Shown here: positions 1-10,879 of the stretch, piece by piece | Layout of the letters: each line of letters opens with the position of its first letter | How positions within the stretch are numbered: the first letter of the stretch is position 1 | From: Yponomeuta sedellus | Taxonomy: Eukaryota; Arthropoda; Insecta; Lepidoptera; Yponomeutidae | DNA: 64,000 bases | Direction of reading: 5' to 3' | NCBI GenBank assembly: GCA_934045075.1 | Contig: OW203730.1 | Span: 13,324,505-13,388,504, forward strand | Translations under genes and position numbers: made by a program | Notes under the pieces: generated by a model | The model's input: the letters and a program-made list of their open reading frames with translations, nothing else | Databases searched by the model: none | What the model was told of the DNA's origin: nothing

Positions 1-1433
1 CAACTAATTAATTCCGCTGGCCGGGCTCTTCCTAAGGCGTCTTTAAGGGAAACACTTTTTCCATGATAAAGAGCCAAGCCTAACTATGTTGGTATAAGTA
101 AAAAACTTTACAAAAACAATGATTATCTGTCTATTTAATCTGCCTATAAACAGAGCCCACAATTGGGCCTAGATCCGTTGTCTTTTACAACAACTCATTC
201 AGTTCTTTGCTAGTATCGGCCCATATTTCCCAGTCGTTTTCACAATGCTGCTTTTGATTTTTCATCAAATTATTTTACAAAATACTCTTTCAATAAGCTA
301 CACTTGTCCTATACTTGTCACTTGTTGTGAAAAAAAAAGTATAATATATTAGTAAACTTGAAAAGCGATTCGTAAGTAATTAGCAGTGGTGGAATCTGGA
401 ACTTTGAATATTCATAATTACATTGGTTCATGGATGATCATGTGATCCCAATGAAGGCAATGATGGGCGAGGAACACATTATGTGCGGGACAATAATTAT
501 ATATTGTGTTTCTAATCCTCGCACAGTAAGTGTCAGTGCATAAACCATTGTTTATGTTTGTAACTAAATTAAAATTAACCGAAACGTTCAAAAAGGTACT
601 TTAACCTAACATACATGATTGAAACATCCTAACATACCCCTAGAATAAGATCTTGGTGTATTCTCTTTATGTAATTTTTAGTTAAATAAAGATTTTTTAA
701 AATCAAAGTCAAATCAATGCTTATCATCATCATAAGGCTGAGACAGTATTTAATTATCTTTAAGACATAGACACTAGTCACTTGAAGTAGCCTGGCCTGT
801 CACTTTTCGGCCCATAAGATGTCCCTAAACCTTCGTCAAAATAAACATAATACACTTTTGCATATACAATATTGTTAAGGATTTACAAAGACGAAGACAA
901 TATTAACAGGTTTATTTTAGCATTAATTTATTGTAGGTATATAAGAGTGGGTTTATATAAACCAAATCATCAATGTTTTTACAGCAGTCTTATTTCTTTA
1001 GAAGATGATACTTGATTTGATGTTGTATGTTTATTTTACAGAAACAAGTTTTGAATGCGGCGGGAACAAGCCTACTAACCACTGGCGGTTAGCATCCGCT
1101 CGCGTTTAATTTTAAACACTAAAGCAATATGCCGTTAAAATACTTTAACTGCCAATTGGACACAGATCTTCCCTCGTAAAGAGCTGGAACGCTTTCCGGC
1201 CGTTTAATTGTGCAGTTCCTTCTTTGTAAATTGACATTGCTAGTATATATGGAGTAGGACACCATTAGATTGCTAATTGGGTTCGGTTTTATGAATCCTT
1301 TCGCGCATAGGCGACACTCACAGGTCTTTAATTCTATTCAATTTTCCCATCTTCGCTGACCGCTTTCATAGCTCCGTCTGAGTTCTAGACTTAGAAGCAA
1401 ATGTCAGTTATTTCTATTTATTTATTTAGAGAA
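1..1433. other. Non-coding AT-rich DNA, no gene seen
   Basis: No ORF or repeat that I recognise. Around 685-705 an AATAAA-type poly(A) signal followed by an A/T-rich run resembles the 3' end of an old retroposed sequence, but no coding part is visible upstream. Confidence 0.5.
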
Positions 1434-1707
1434 GCGCTCGTGGCTTAGGTGAACCGAGTGATTGGAATCAATCATTTGAGTTAAGTAACAACAGGCGCGG
1501 TCAGGTGCAGGATGGGTGGGATAGGATGCCGTGCTTCGCAAGGCACCTTAAACCGTTAGTGCCGGATGTCATGTACTTCTGATAGTAAGGCCCGCCACTG
1601 TCTTACAATCCTCCACCAATCCAGACTTGGGCCCCGTGGTGGGGTATGGCCTGCGTTGCAAAAAGATTACCGTACCCCAGCAGTGGGGACATACAAGGGT
1701 TGATAAC
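1434..1707 (-). repeat. Interspersed repeat family A, minus-strand copy
   Basis: Read on the minus strand this matches the plus-strand copies at 3865-4196 and about 35182-36760 and the minus copy at about 44797-44999. Shared landmarks are the start GTTATCAACCCTTGTATGTC, the block GTGGAGGATTGTAAGACAGT, and the end with GTGATTGATTCCAATCAC. The family probably derives from a non-LTR retrotransposon or its 3' region, but I cannot name it. With the 3865-4196 copy in the opposite orientation it brackets the tetranucleotide array. Confidence 0.85.
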
Positions 1708-1882
1708 AATTTATTTAGAAAAAATAAACCGAACAAAGGCTACGTTTACGTAAATTAATTCAGTTATCTGACATATAAATAACTTTTTCTCTTGAAGCGC
1801 GAGTGTGATCTGCAGTTAGCTATGTTTTATAGGAAGGCCATGTCGGCCTTAAACATAATTTTTAGTCGACCGACAGGGTCGA

Positions 1883-1902
1883 GTTTCATAAAACTACAAT
1901 TC
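1883..1902 (+). repeat. Solo terminal repeat of a MITE-like family
   Basis: The 20-nt stretch GTTTCATAAAACTACAATTC matches the terminal inverted repeats of the short elements at 58835-58975 and 24043-24162. No matching opposite end is visible nearby, so this is a fragment. Confidence 0.5.
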
Positions 1903-2075
1903 AAGATTTACTATTCCAGTTTGATGGGATGACAAGTGGAATGGAAAGATGACGAAAATAAGCAAAGGAGCCTCCAGGTCGTGGTCAGCTTCTACGTATG
2001 TAAAGCGAGCAATTGGTAGTAATAAAACATGTCTCAATAGCATTCTAATTGAAGAAGACGATACCTAAATGCAGT

Positions 2076-2128
2076 AAAAAAACCGGGCAAGTGCGAGTTA
2101 GAGTCACGTCATAAGGGCTCGGTACCAC
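2076..2128 (+). repeat. 5' fragment of the GGTTCCGTA lepidopteran repeat
   Basis: A run of A then CCGGGCAAGTGCGAG followed by a degenerate GGCTCGGTACC is the diverged left end of the repeat seen fuller at 7711-8230 and 56705-57543. Only the first ~50 bp remain. Confidence 0.55.
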
Positions 2129-2140
2129 AGACATTGACAT

Positions 2141-2300
2141 TATTATTATTATTATTTTAATTCTTTATTGCACTTATTACACGAGTAAATGTACAAGGGC
2201 TTGCTCAATGCAAGAAGCATTCTCTTCCAGCAAACCTTTGGTGTTGAAAAGACTGGCAAAGGGTAGTGCAGGAAAAGAAGGTGAAATACAATGATAAGCT
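2141..2300 (-). mobile_element. 3' end of a non-LTR retroposon with ATT tail (minus)
   Basis: On the minus strand a body containing CCAAAGGTTTGCTGGAAGAG leads to GTGCAATAAAG (a poly(A)-signal-like end) and then an (AAT)n tail. The same GTGCAATAAAGTG end occurs with a (TATC)n-like tail at 8331-8460 and a short version at 10501-10640. Three copies sharing an end but carrying different microsatellite tails suggest target-primed retroposition; the family is not identified. Confidence 0.5.
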
Positions 2301-2331
2301 TACATAAACATAAGGAGATACATTAACTTAG

Positions 2332-3676
<1,345 letters not shown>

Positions 3677-3741
3677 AGATATAATTATTATACGTATATC
3701 TATTTATTATCTATGTATACATACACATTGAACATAGTAAC

Positions 3742-3850
3742 TAATCACGATTATAGACTTTTAGTCCAGATCTACTTACGGATTTACTTACTAACAACAC
3801 CCGTAAGTAGATCCAGACTAAAAGTCTACAATGTGTTGTAATCACGATTA
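3742..3850. repeat. Foldback hairpin with 12-bp flanking direct repeats
   Basis: Arms 3754-3781 and 3801-3828 are 28-bp inverted repeats beginning TAGACTTTTAGTC with two mismatches, around a loop of about 19 nt. The 12-mer TAATCACGATTA lies at 3742-3753 and again at 3839-3850. This fits a small foldback element with a target duplication, though the 12-mer is itself nearly palindromic, so the direct repeat could be coincidental. Confidence 0.6.
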
Positions 3851-3864
3851 CTTACATCGTTATC

Positions 3865-4196
3865 GTTATCAACCCTTGTATGTCCTCATCGCAGGAAGGT
3901 TAGGCCACACTCCACCACGGGGGGCAAGTCCGGGTTGGTGGAGGATTGTAAGACAGTGGCGAGCCTTACTGTCAGAAGTTGTCAAGCCGCCCATAAGGCC
4001 TGTGACATGGCTTAACGACTGCCATTATATGACAGCCGGCACCAACGGCTTAACGTGCCTTGCGAAGCACGGAAGCGCTCGGAAAAATGCCACTAGCGGT
4101 AGTAACGGGACGCTCACCCATCCCGTACCACCGCGCCTGTTGTTGCTTAACCAAGTGATTGATTCCAATCACTCGGTTCGCGTAGGCCACGAGCGC
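3865..4196 (+). repeat. Interspersed repeat family A, plus-strand copy
   Basis: This copy is collinear with the other family A copies and uninterrupted. It shows the intact site CCATTATATGACAGCCGG at about 4023-4040, which is the empty-site reference for the mariner insertion in the 35-36 kb copy. A 167-codon ORF spans it (3831-4334). Part of its frame (GWWRIVRQWRALLSE) is also open in the 44.8-45.0 kb copy, so a decayed coding frame is possible, but I do not recognise the protein. Confidence 0.9.
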
Positions 4197-4380
4197 ATTG
4201 ATACTTACATATCAATAATTAATAAAAGAATTGGTGATAAATTACTGCCTATTCTGCAGATCGAGGTAGTACTTGGTGACATTGTAATGGTTATCCATCG
4301 AAACAGAATAATAATAATAAATTATAATTATTAATGCTGTGAAGTAGTGACTAGGAAAAGACATCACAAACATGGATGTA

Positions 4381-4492
4381 AACCCAGACTGAGGCCATTT
4401 GTACAAATGCACGACGGCCCCCAGTAGGAATCGAACCCACGACCTCCGTCATGGTAATCAGATGTGATACCGCTAAACCAACGAGGCAGTTA
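4381..4492 (-). mobile_element. tRNA-derived SINE (family S1), minus
   Basis: Read on the minus strand this begins ACTGCCTCGTTGGTTTAGCG (A box-like), reaches GTGGGTTCGATTCC (B box-like) and continues into a body containing TTTGTACAAATG. The same head is at 23461-23605 (minus) and 60066-60175 (plus). Cloverleaf pairing is imperfect and multiple copies carry the same non-tRNA body, so it is a SINE and not a tRNA gene. Confidence 0.8.
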
Positions 4493-6202
4493 TAGCGACG
4501 TGGTCCAGCGAACACTACCATTTAATATTTTACTGAGCTCTACTTGCAAATTACAGTTTTGCTTTATAAATGGTACAGAGTGTGTAAAACCCAACAGAAT
4601 CAGCCCATGTTTTACGTCACGTGTATATTTTTATTAAACATGAAAACATGATTCGGGAAAGCTAACATACAAAAAAAAACATGTACAATGGAGAGCTTGA
4701 GACGCGAGGCACTTCATTTTGTTTTATTAAGTACCTGCCTATTTTAAACACGACCAAACGTCAAGCGCGAGTTGAATTTTGTAGGTACAGAAATAGCATT
4801 TTTTTAATAACGATTATTGATTATTTTTTAATCCGTTTAATATATCAATAGGTACGAAAATAGTTCGTTCTTCACGGGTATAGATCTTATAAGAGTTTTT
4901 ATAAGATCTATTATAAAAACACTATAGGAAACAATAGTTGCGTTTTGAAAGCAATTGCTTACAAATGCAAGGTTTTCCTAATGTTTCCCTTTACCAGTGC
5001 TAGCGATTGGCCCTTGGCAGATTTCACGGTTCTAGCCCAACGGGAAGCATCCTAAAGGATTTTAGTATTAGGTAACAGACGATCGAAATTCTCAAGTTCG
5101 ATCATCTGTTACTAGTATTAGGTTCCTTTGCGAATATAAAAATATACTGCATTAACGACCGTTTCTGTTGCTCGCGTTAATTTAGATATTTGTCGGCGAT
5201 TTGTTGGCTATTAACTTGTCCCCGACAAATTGTTTAGACTCGTAAGATTCATGGTAAACAGAACACAGACATTCAGGCAAAGCGTTCCGTCAGCAGCTTT
5301 TGTATGCGGAACCCTAGAAGGGAGGGATTGAATAGCTTTAGGCAATTCTCAAATGGGATGCCAAATGGGATTCTATTGCGACGGGTGCGAAATCAGGTGC
5401 TCTATTACAAACGACGGAATTGATCGTAAAGATCTCAAGTCTAGAGACAGTAAAGGTCCCAGTGAAGCTGTTCAATAGCAGCCACTTCAGGTAGTGCTAA
5501 CAACTGCTTGAACAGTCAGAGATAATACGCTTTATAACACCAGCTCAATGGTTTGACATTTAAAGGCCTAAATCATTCGCACGATGATGTGATGGCTTTG
5601 TTAACTCGCTAACACGTGCGGCCTTATTGCGTGACGCGAATATAGCCTCTCAGAGCAGGAGAAAAGTGAAATTGATCAACTCCCTCAGCCAGCCAACTTT
5701 CAACAGGACTTAGTCATCAAGCAAACACTTTCGCAGAAAGGAAATTAAGGCGCCTATTCTAATGGACATACCTACATATCCAGATCACGTCAGTGTGACA
5801 GTGATTCTATTTCATTTGGTATGGACAAACAACTTCCTACGATTGTCCAAAAATCGTGAACAATAAAAAGTAATAAGCCCCTCGGCGTAACTGTTTTGGA
5901 CATTTGGCCGAATTGAATTAAAATGAGCATGAGAGGTTGAGCACGAATTCGGTGGAGTATCCCACTAGCGTGAGAAAGAAAGCTGATAATTTAAAGAGAC
6001 AGGTAAACAGACTAGATGACGTAAATAAAGCATCAAATTTTTATCTACCAAATGAATCTAGCCTAGTTATTTTGATTGAACGATATTATGCCTGAAGTCG
6101 AGATAATTTGTCAGGTTTTTACGTATGTTTCTGTTTGACTACTTAAATGAACATGATCTTTAAATTCGAAGTACGCGTCATCACCACCCATTTCACGCCT
6201 AC
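4493..6202. other. Non-coding, with two hairpins and a repeat scrap
   Basis: No gene seen. A 13-bp perfect inverted repeat (ATAGATCTTATAA) lies at 4880-4892 and 4899-4911. Around 5030-5056 the words TTCTAGCCCAACGGGAAGCA match the interior of the GGTTCCGTA repeat at about 7950-7970. A separate foldback at 5071-5112 is listed on its own. The last ~40 bases are RTE-like 3' sequence interrupted by the hAT element. Confidence 0.5.
5063..5120. repeat. 42-bp foldback with 8-bp direct repeats
   Basis: Arms 5072-5087 (GTAACAGACGATCGAA) and 5097-5112 (TTCGATCATCTGTTAC) differ at one position and enclose a 9-nt loop. TAGTATTA is present at 5063-5070 and 5113-5120, directly outside the hairpin, and both copies are followed by GG. 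It looks like a very small foldback insertion. Confidence 0.6.
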
Positions 6203-6210
6203 AGCAGGAC

Positions 6211-6702
6211 CAGGCTTGCCAGGTGTTCGGTATTCTACCGAACCGTTCGGTATCTTAGCACTGTGTTCGGTATTCGGTATAACAAATATAGGTACCGAAG
6301 TATGGACGGTTCGGTATTTCTTACTGCCGCTCATTGTTTTCGAGCCATTTCGCGGATTGCCTTGCGATGCGAAGCGTACATGACGTTTTTCATCCATCTC
6401 TTTCTAATCATCGTATATATAATTCAGCCTTCACCATGTACTTTGGACATGGTGAAGGCTGAATTATGTATACGATGCAATTTCAGTCTGACATGTCGGT
6501 AAATGCATGGAGCAGTTAAAGCAAATCAGACATTGCTGGGGTCATGCATTAGTGAGAAAAAATATAATTTTTATAAGTTAGATTAGCTAGTTTATCAGTA
6601 CTTTGTATTTTAAAGTCAATAGTTTAAATAAACGATTAAAATAAAATTTGTTTTTTTTTTCTCACTGCTCGGTATTTTTTCAAAAATGACCTGGCAACCC
6701 TG
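6211..6702. mobile_element. Non-autonomous hAT element, 492 bp, 8-bp TSD
   Basis: The ends are CAGGCTTGCCAGGT at 6211 and its inverse ACCTGGCAACCCTG ending at 6702, the CAGGG-TGCCA type common in hAT transposons. The 8-bp AGCAGGAC occurs immediately outside at 6203-6210 and 6703-6710, the TSD length diagnostic of hAT. No transposase is present. Inside are repeated TTCGGTAT motifs near the left end and a stem-loop at about 6411-6476. The target is an RTE-like 3' end: joining the flanks gives CTACAGCAGGACATAGGC. Confidence 0.92.
6411..6476. repeat. ~29-bp stem-loop inside the hAT element
   Basis: The arm ending TTCAGCCTTCACCATGT pairs with ACATGGTGAAGGCTGAA across a 7-nt loop (ACTTTGG), with only one or two mismatches further out. 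If transcribed it would form a miRNA-precursor-like hairpin. There is no evidence of expression. Confidence 0.8.
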
Positions 6703-6861
6703 AGCAGGACATAGGCTTTCTTCTTCTTCGGTGCTTTAACTCCTAGGTGAGCATAGGACCTCAACCAGAGATTTCCATTTCTGACGGTGGTCCGCCACAG
6801 CTTACAATTCGAACCAACTAGTGCTGATCAATTTGGCCTCTTGGTATATTAATATTTTATT

Positions 6862-7005
6862 ATAAGACATAGGCCGCCATCATAGTACTCCAAACTTTTT
6901 AGTTTTGTGCTGCCCGCATCCAGCGATTCGCTGTCACCGAAACCAAGTCGTCAGACCATCTGGCGGGGCGCCTGCCCACGCTGTGGTCCGGTACGCATAC
7001 ATTTA
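6862..7005 (-). pseudogene. RTE-type non-LTR retrotransposon C-terminal fragment
   Basis: Minus-strand translation from about 7005 downwards gives VGRRPARWSDDLVSVTANRW followed by MRAAQN, a stop, and KVWSTMMAAYV. The GRP-RW-DD--V---RWMR-A signature is the C-terminal tail of lepidopteran RTE-type endonuclease/RT polyproteins. Only the last ~45 codons are left, with internal stops, so it is dead. A second, separate fragment lies upstream at 7028-7275. Confidence 0.85.
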
Positions 7006-7027
7006 GGTATTGTAAAAGTTTATTATG

Positions 7028-7275
7028 GAGTCAATCAATCAGTCCGTCTTCGTCCACTGCTTGACATGGGCCACCCCTAAGGCACGCCACTTCTTTCTGA
7101 GTTTTACCGCCTACCTATCCGGGCCCGTCCAATTCTATTTCACCTTAGCTGTTGCACCTCCATCATCGCCAATTTGGGTTCTGGAGCGCAATTGTGTGTT
7201 AAGGATTTTGTCAATCCTTTTTGCATCCAGTTTACTGCGCTCCATTGCTCGCTGGCAAATCTTTCATTTTTCTAA
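7028..7275 (-). pseudogene. Second RTE-type C-terminal fragment, internally deleted
   Basis: The minus strand reads ICQRAMERSKLDAKRIDKIL, then RSRTQIGDDGG, a gap, and after stops LRKKWRALGVAHVKQWTKTD and a terminal stop. This matches the RTE tail pattern (QRAMER at the start of the region, W--LGEAYVQQWTK at the end) with most of the middle missing. It is a different copy from the one at 6862-7005, since each has its own terminus. Confidence 0.85.
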
Positions 7276-7710
7276 TAACAATCTAAAGGTCACAATCATT
7301 TAAATAGTTATTGTATTTTTATAGGCGTACTGTTTTCGGTATGAAGTCGGTTTTTCTTTTGTTCACAAATTGTGAACATAAGTAAAACCGACCAGAACTT
7401 TCTTGTTACCTTATAAGAGGATTTTACTAGTCAAATTTTAAGTGTCAAGCTTCGATCATAGTTTCTACATGGGGATGGTGAGTCAGTCAGCCAGACATGA
7501 CATTTTATTTCATTATTATAACCCGAACAATGGTTCACACGCTAAAAATTACAAAGTGAGAGGAATTGGCTTTTTCGTGCTTTAACGATAAAAAACTCAA
7601 ATCGCTACGACAGTTATTAAGTAGAATAAAAAAATCTCAGTTTTGTTTATACACTTAACTTTACTTAATTTGCCAGTTAGTGAAGCTAATAGAAGCGTGA
7701 GAAAAATAGA

Positions 7711-8230
7711 AAAAAACCAGCCAAGTGCGAGTCGGACTCGGGCACCTAGGGTTCTGTAAAAAATTGAAGAAAGGTACTCACATAGTATAAATAGTTTAGT
7801 AATCGAGTCTCGCAGGATTTGGCGAGCTGTTCCCATTCTTCAAACACAATTTTTTAAAGATTTAATTGCCATTTGTTTTCAGATTAAGTTTTTACATTTT
7901 TTCCTGTATTTGTAGCACAAGACGAAATAACTCGCCAAAATGTTATAGTTCTAGGTCAACGGGAAGTACCCAAATTGAATGAATTTCGACAACCTTGAGT
8001 GTCAAAATATAAACTACGGCCTTTTGCGGTAACTTTTTTTGTGATAACTCAGAAGTTTGATTTTTTTCACAACTTCAAGGGACAGTAGACCTGGGCATAT
8101 GGTTTTAATCTCAACTCGATACCTCCACGCATTTCCGACATAAAGGGTCTTGACAGACAGACGGGCGGACGGTCGGACAGCAAAACGATCCTCTAAAGAT
8201 TCCGTTTTTCCTTTGGAGCAACGGAACCCC
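7711..8230 (+). repeat. GGTTCCGTA lepidopteran interspersed repeat, near full length
   Basis: It begins AAAAAACCAGCCAAGTGCGA, continues GTCGGACTCGGGCACCTAGG, and ends with CAGACAGACGGGCGGACGGT and ACGGAACCCC. These are the landmarks of a very abundant non-coding lepidopteran repeat. Other pieces in this window are at 2076-2128, 36789-37075 (inverted), 51111-54296 (inverted, interrupted) and 56705-57543 (interrupted). Its transposition class is not evident here. Confidence 0.85.
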
Positions 8231-8330
8231 TAAATGCTGAAATAAAGCACAAGTTCCAAGACGGATTTCAATTAGCAAATTTACAGTAAACTCAGTAGCT
8301 GGTTAAACGTCCTTTGAAAGCCCTGAAAAA

Positions 8331-8460
8331 GATATAGATAGATAGAGATAGATAGAGATAGAGAACACTTTATTGCACAACCAGAAAAATACAACCATGA
8401 TTACTTAAATCTTAAGCTACTTAGTCGGGTTGCTAATGTAAAGGTTGCAGATGTGTAGTC
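8331..8460 (-). mobile_element. 3' end of non-LTR retroposon with GATA/TATC tail (minus)
   Basis: A degenerate (GATA)n run at 8331-8373 precedes ACACTTTATTGCAC, the same end as at 2141-2300 and 10501-10640. On the minus strand this is GTGCAATAAAGTG followed by a TATC-rich tail. The body beyond about 8460 is not recognisable. Confidence 0.55.
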
Positions 8461-8993
8461 GACTGTACTATTGTGGCTACTCCTGGATCTTAAAGTTAAC
8501 ATTTGTTCCGTTACCGCGCACAATGGCCGGAAACGAGTCATGTTTGTTTTAGGTTACTCCGCGCAAATATACAGTAGTAATTAATTCAGCATATTGTTAG
8601 TCAAGCGACCTCGATGGTGACCGATAAGCTAAACCGATCTAAATATGTCGTCTCTTCTTTTTATAGTATCAATGGCAAACGAAGGTTGCTATTGCACTGA
8701 CATTTGCCAGTCAGCCTTTAAATTTGGATCCAAAAGTATTTGCCAATTAGTCTCAAGTGCTGACTGTTTGTTGTCCGGGGTAGCAAGGTTTACTAAGACA
8801 ATTCGATTTACGTTGCAAAGTTCGGGGCAAAGGTTTCAACTTTTGCCGGAAATTATATTTTTATTGGAGACGTGATACTACCCTCCCGTAATACAGTTAA
8901 TACTAGTACGGAGGGTGGTGGACCTTTTCTTGCATGAAACTATAATAGTTACGGCTTATCTTTGTACCATGTAAATGTTGAACAAGCGAAATA

Positions 8994-9128
8994 AATTAAA
9001 ACTGTTTTTATACGGCTTTATGCTCGTTTATTATATTTTTACAATTTTCCGACGTTTCGGAACTTTTTCAGGTGCCGTGGTCTCGGATGGTCATCCAAGA
9101 CCACGGCCCTATAAAAACAGTTTTAATT
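8994..9128. mobile_element. Foldback/MITE with 19-bp perfect arms and shared core
   Basis: Arms AATTAAAACTGTTTTTATA at 8994-9012 and their inverse at 9110-9128 are perfect. The interior carries CGACGTTTCGG and GCCGTGGTCTCGG, a core also found inside the unrelated-arm element at 32611-32759. The core's GCCGTGGTCT pairs with AGACCACGGC at about 9097-9106, giving a nested inner hairpin. Confidence 0.75.
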
Positions 9129-10500
9129 ATGTCTAGTGCTCGGGTTAACTTTAGAAAATACTAAGCGAAATAAATTTAATTTCATTTCAATGTATATTGA
9201 CCCACAGATTAACAAGTGGGAAAATTCTGCTACGCAATGTACATCGAATGGTCATAATGAACTACGGGTTGTAGTCTTATAAAACTCGGCCCAGGTGCGC
9301 TACACGTACAGGATCCAGTGGGTTTAGAGATGGGTTGAGGAATAGTTTTTGAGGACTTAAAATGGAAGAAAGATGTCAATTAACTCATTGAAATAATTTA
9401 CCGTTGACCCAGTATTTGTATTTCTGTGAATAACGGATGAATAAGGAACATTCCCGGCGAATTTTCTTCCCGGCCCATCTTTAGGTACTTCATCCGAGGA
9501 GGCTTCTTCCCCGCAATGTATTGTGACTTGCATTGCCTAGAAATTTTTTTTTCTCCAATTAGATCAATTTGGTTCTTTAATACTCTAGTCGCACGAATGC
9601 CTCGCGTGTTACTGTCTAGGATGGCCAACTGCGGTTGTAGCTGATTGTATGAAGCTGAATCAACTAAAGTAAATACAAGAGGTAATTTAAGAATCTCATG
9701 TCAAAAGGCTATATTAAGCTCATCGCCGGTCATTGTACCGTTCAACCCAGATCGCATTGTTGATAGAACGAAATTATAATCCACCGTGAATTCGCATACT
9801 GCGTCCATTAGAATAATGACCGCGACTCCGGCCGAAACGGGTACGAAAATTACTAAGTTACATTATAAAAATTAAATCGCCAACAAAAAGAACGAGTCAA
9901 CTTGCCCATTGTTTTTTGGACGGAACGGTGAAGCATAGCGTCGGCAGCGGATATTTGCAAGCTCAGACAATCAATTTTGCATGCGATTTACGACAAATTC
10001 TGAATGCCTCCCACAGGGTGTAAATTGCGGCTCATTGACGTACAATTTTATTACACCTGCTGTTGGCTTAGAAGCTCATTAAATCTATGCCCGAGGATCA
10101 ATCACTCGAGAGGAATTTACAGTATTGTTAGCATAATTGACATACGAGTGCACTCCCGGTGTCTGCGGGCGACGTGTCGCTTTTCCTGCCACGGACAAGT
10201 AGTATTTATTTGTTTAACATTCCATTACGACTTACAGGACCGCGCCCGATGCGTATTGCATATTTCCAATACGCATCCAGTGGTATTTGATTTAAACATT
10301 AAACCACGATGATTTAATATTTAATGGCCGTGCTTTGCAATGAATTTTGCTTTGTTGGTTGAAGGTTTACGACTGACAACCGCAGGGGCTAAATTAGGGC
10401 TTGATAATTAAGACATGGTTGCGCGTAGTAACTTCATTCGGAGTAATTGTTTGGTGGGTTATTCGATTAGCAACACAAGCAGACAGCGTGAACATAAATA
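9129..10500. other. Non-coding, mostly unique DNA
   Basis: No gene seen. The short ORFs are unrelated to any family I know. An 11-bp perfect inverted repeat (GATGCGTATTG) lies at 10248-10258 and 10267-10277. From about 9780 to 10320 base composition is less AT-rich and repeat-free, as in constrained non-coding DNA. Confidence 0.45.
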
Positions 10501-10640
10501 GACCGATAGAGATATAAAACACTTTATTGCACGTAAAAAATTACACAGGTACTTCTTAACCTAAGAGTACCTACAGACTACGGCCTCATCACTAAAAGTG
10601 ATTTCTTCCAGACAACTTTTGGATGGTACGATGATACATT
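10501..10640 (-). mobile_element. 3' end of non-LTR retroposon (minus), third copy
   Basis: GATAGAGATATAAAACACTT followed by TATTGCAC repeats the terminal layout of 8331-8460, and CTTCCAGACAACTTTTGGA further in matches the 2141-2300 copy. Tail and end are on the left, so the retroposon reads on the minus strand. Confidence 0.5.
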
Positions 10641-10674
10641 GGTATAGAAATATGTTTGTTATTTCCATTCTCAT

Positions 10675-10865
10675 CCTAATTCCTAATATTATAAACGCGA
10701 AAGTTTGTAAGTATCGATGGATGGATGTTTGTTACACTTTCACTTAAAAACTACTGAAATAATTTTAATGAAACTTTACAATAATATAGCTTATACATTA
10801 GAGTAACACATAGGCTACAATTTATAAAGATATTGTGTGATATTTTTCAAATGGGACCAAAAATA
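10675..10865 (+). repeat. Interspersed repeat D (TATAAACGCGAAAGTTTG end)
   Basis: ATTATAAACGCGAAAGTTTG, then TGTTTGTTACACTTTCAC and AACACATAGGCTACA, are landmarks of an abundant lepidopteran repeat. A minus copy is at about 56990-57225, with matching words AACTTTCGCCTTTATA and AGCCTATGTGTTAATCTAG. No coding potential. Confidence 0.7.
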
Positions 10866-10879
10866 TTTTATTTTAATAT

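Noticed and set aside
7079..7092. TAAGGCACGCCAC, resembling the 5' part of miR-124
   Set aside because: It lies antisense in RTE coding remnant and lacks a hairpin; the match breaks after ten bases.
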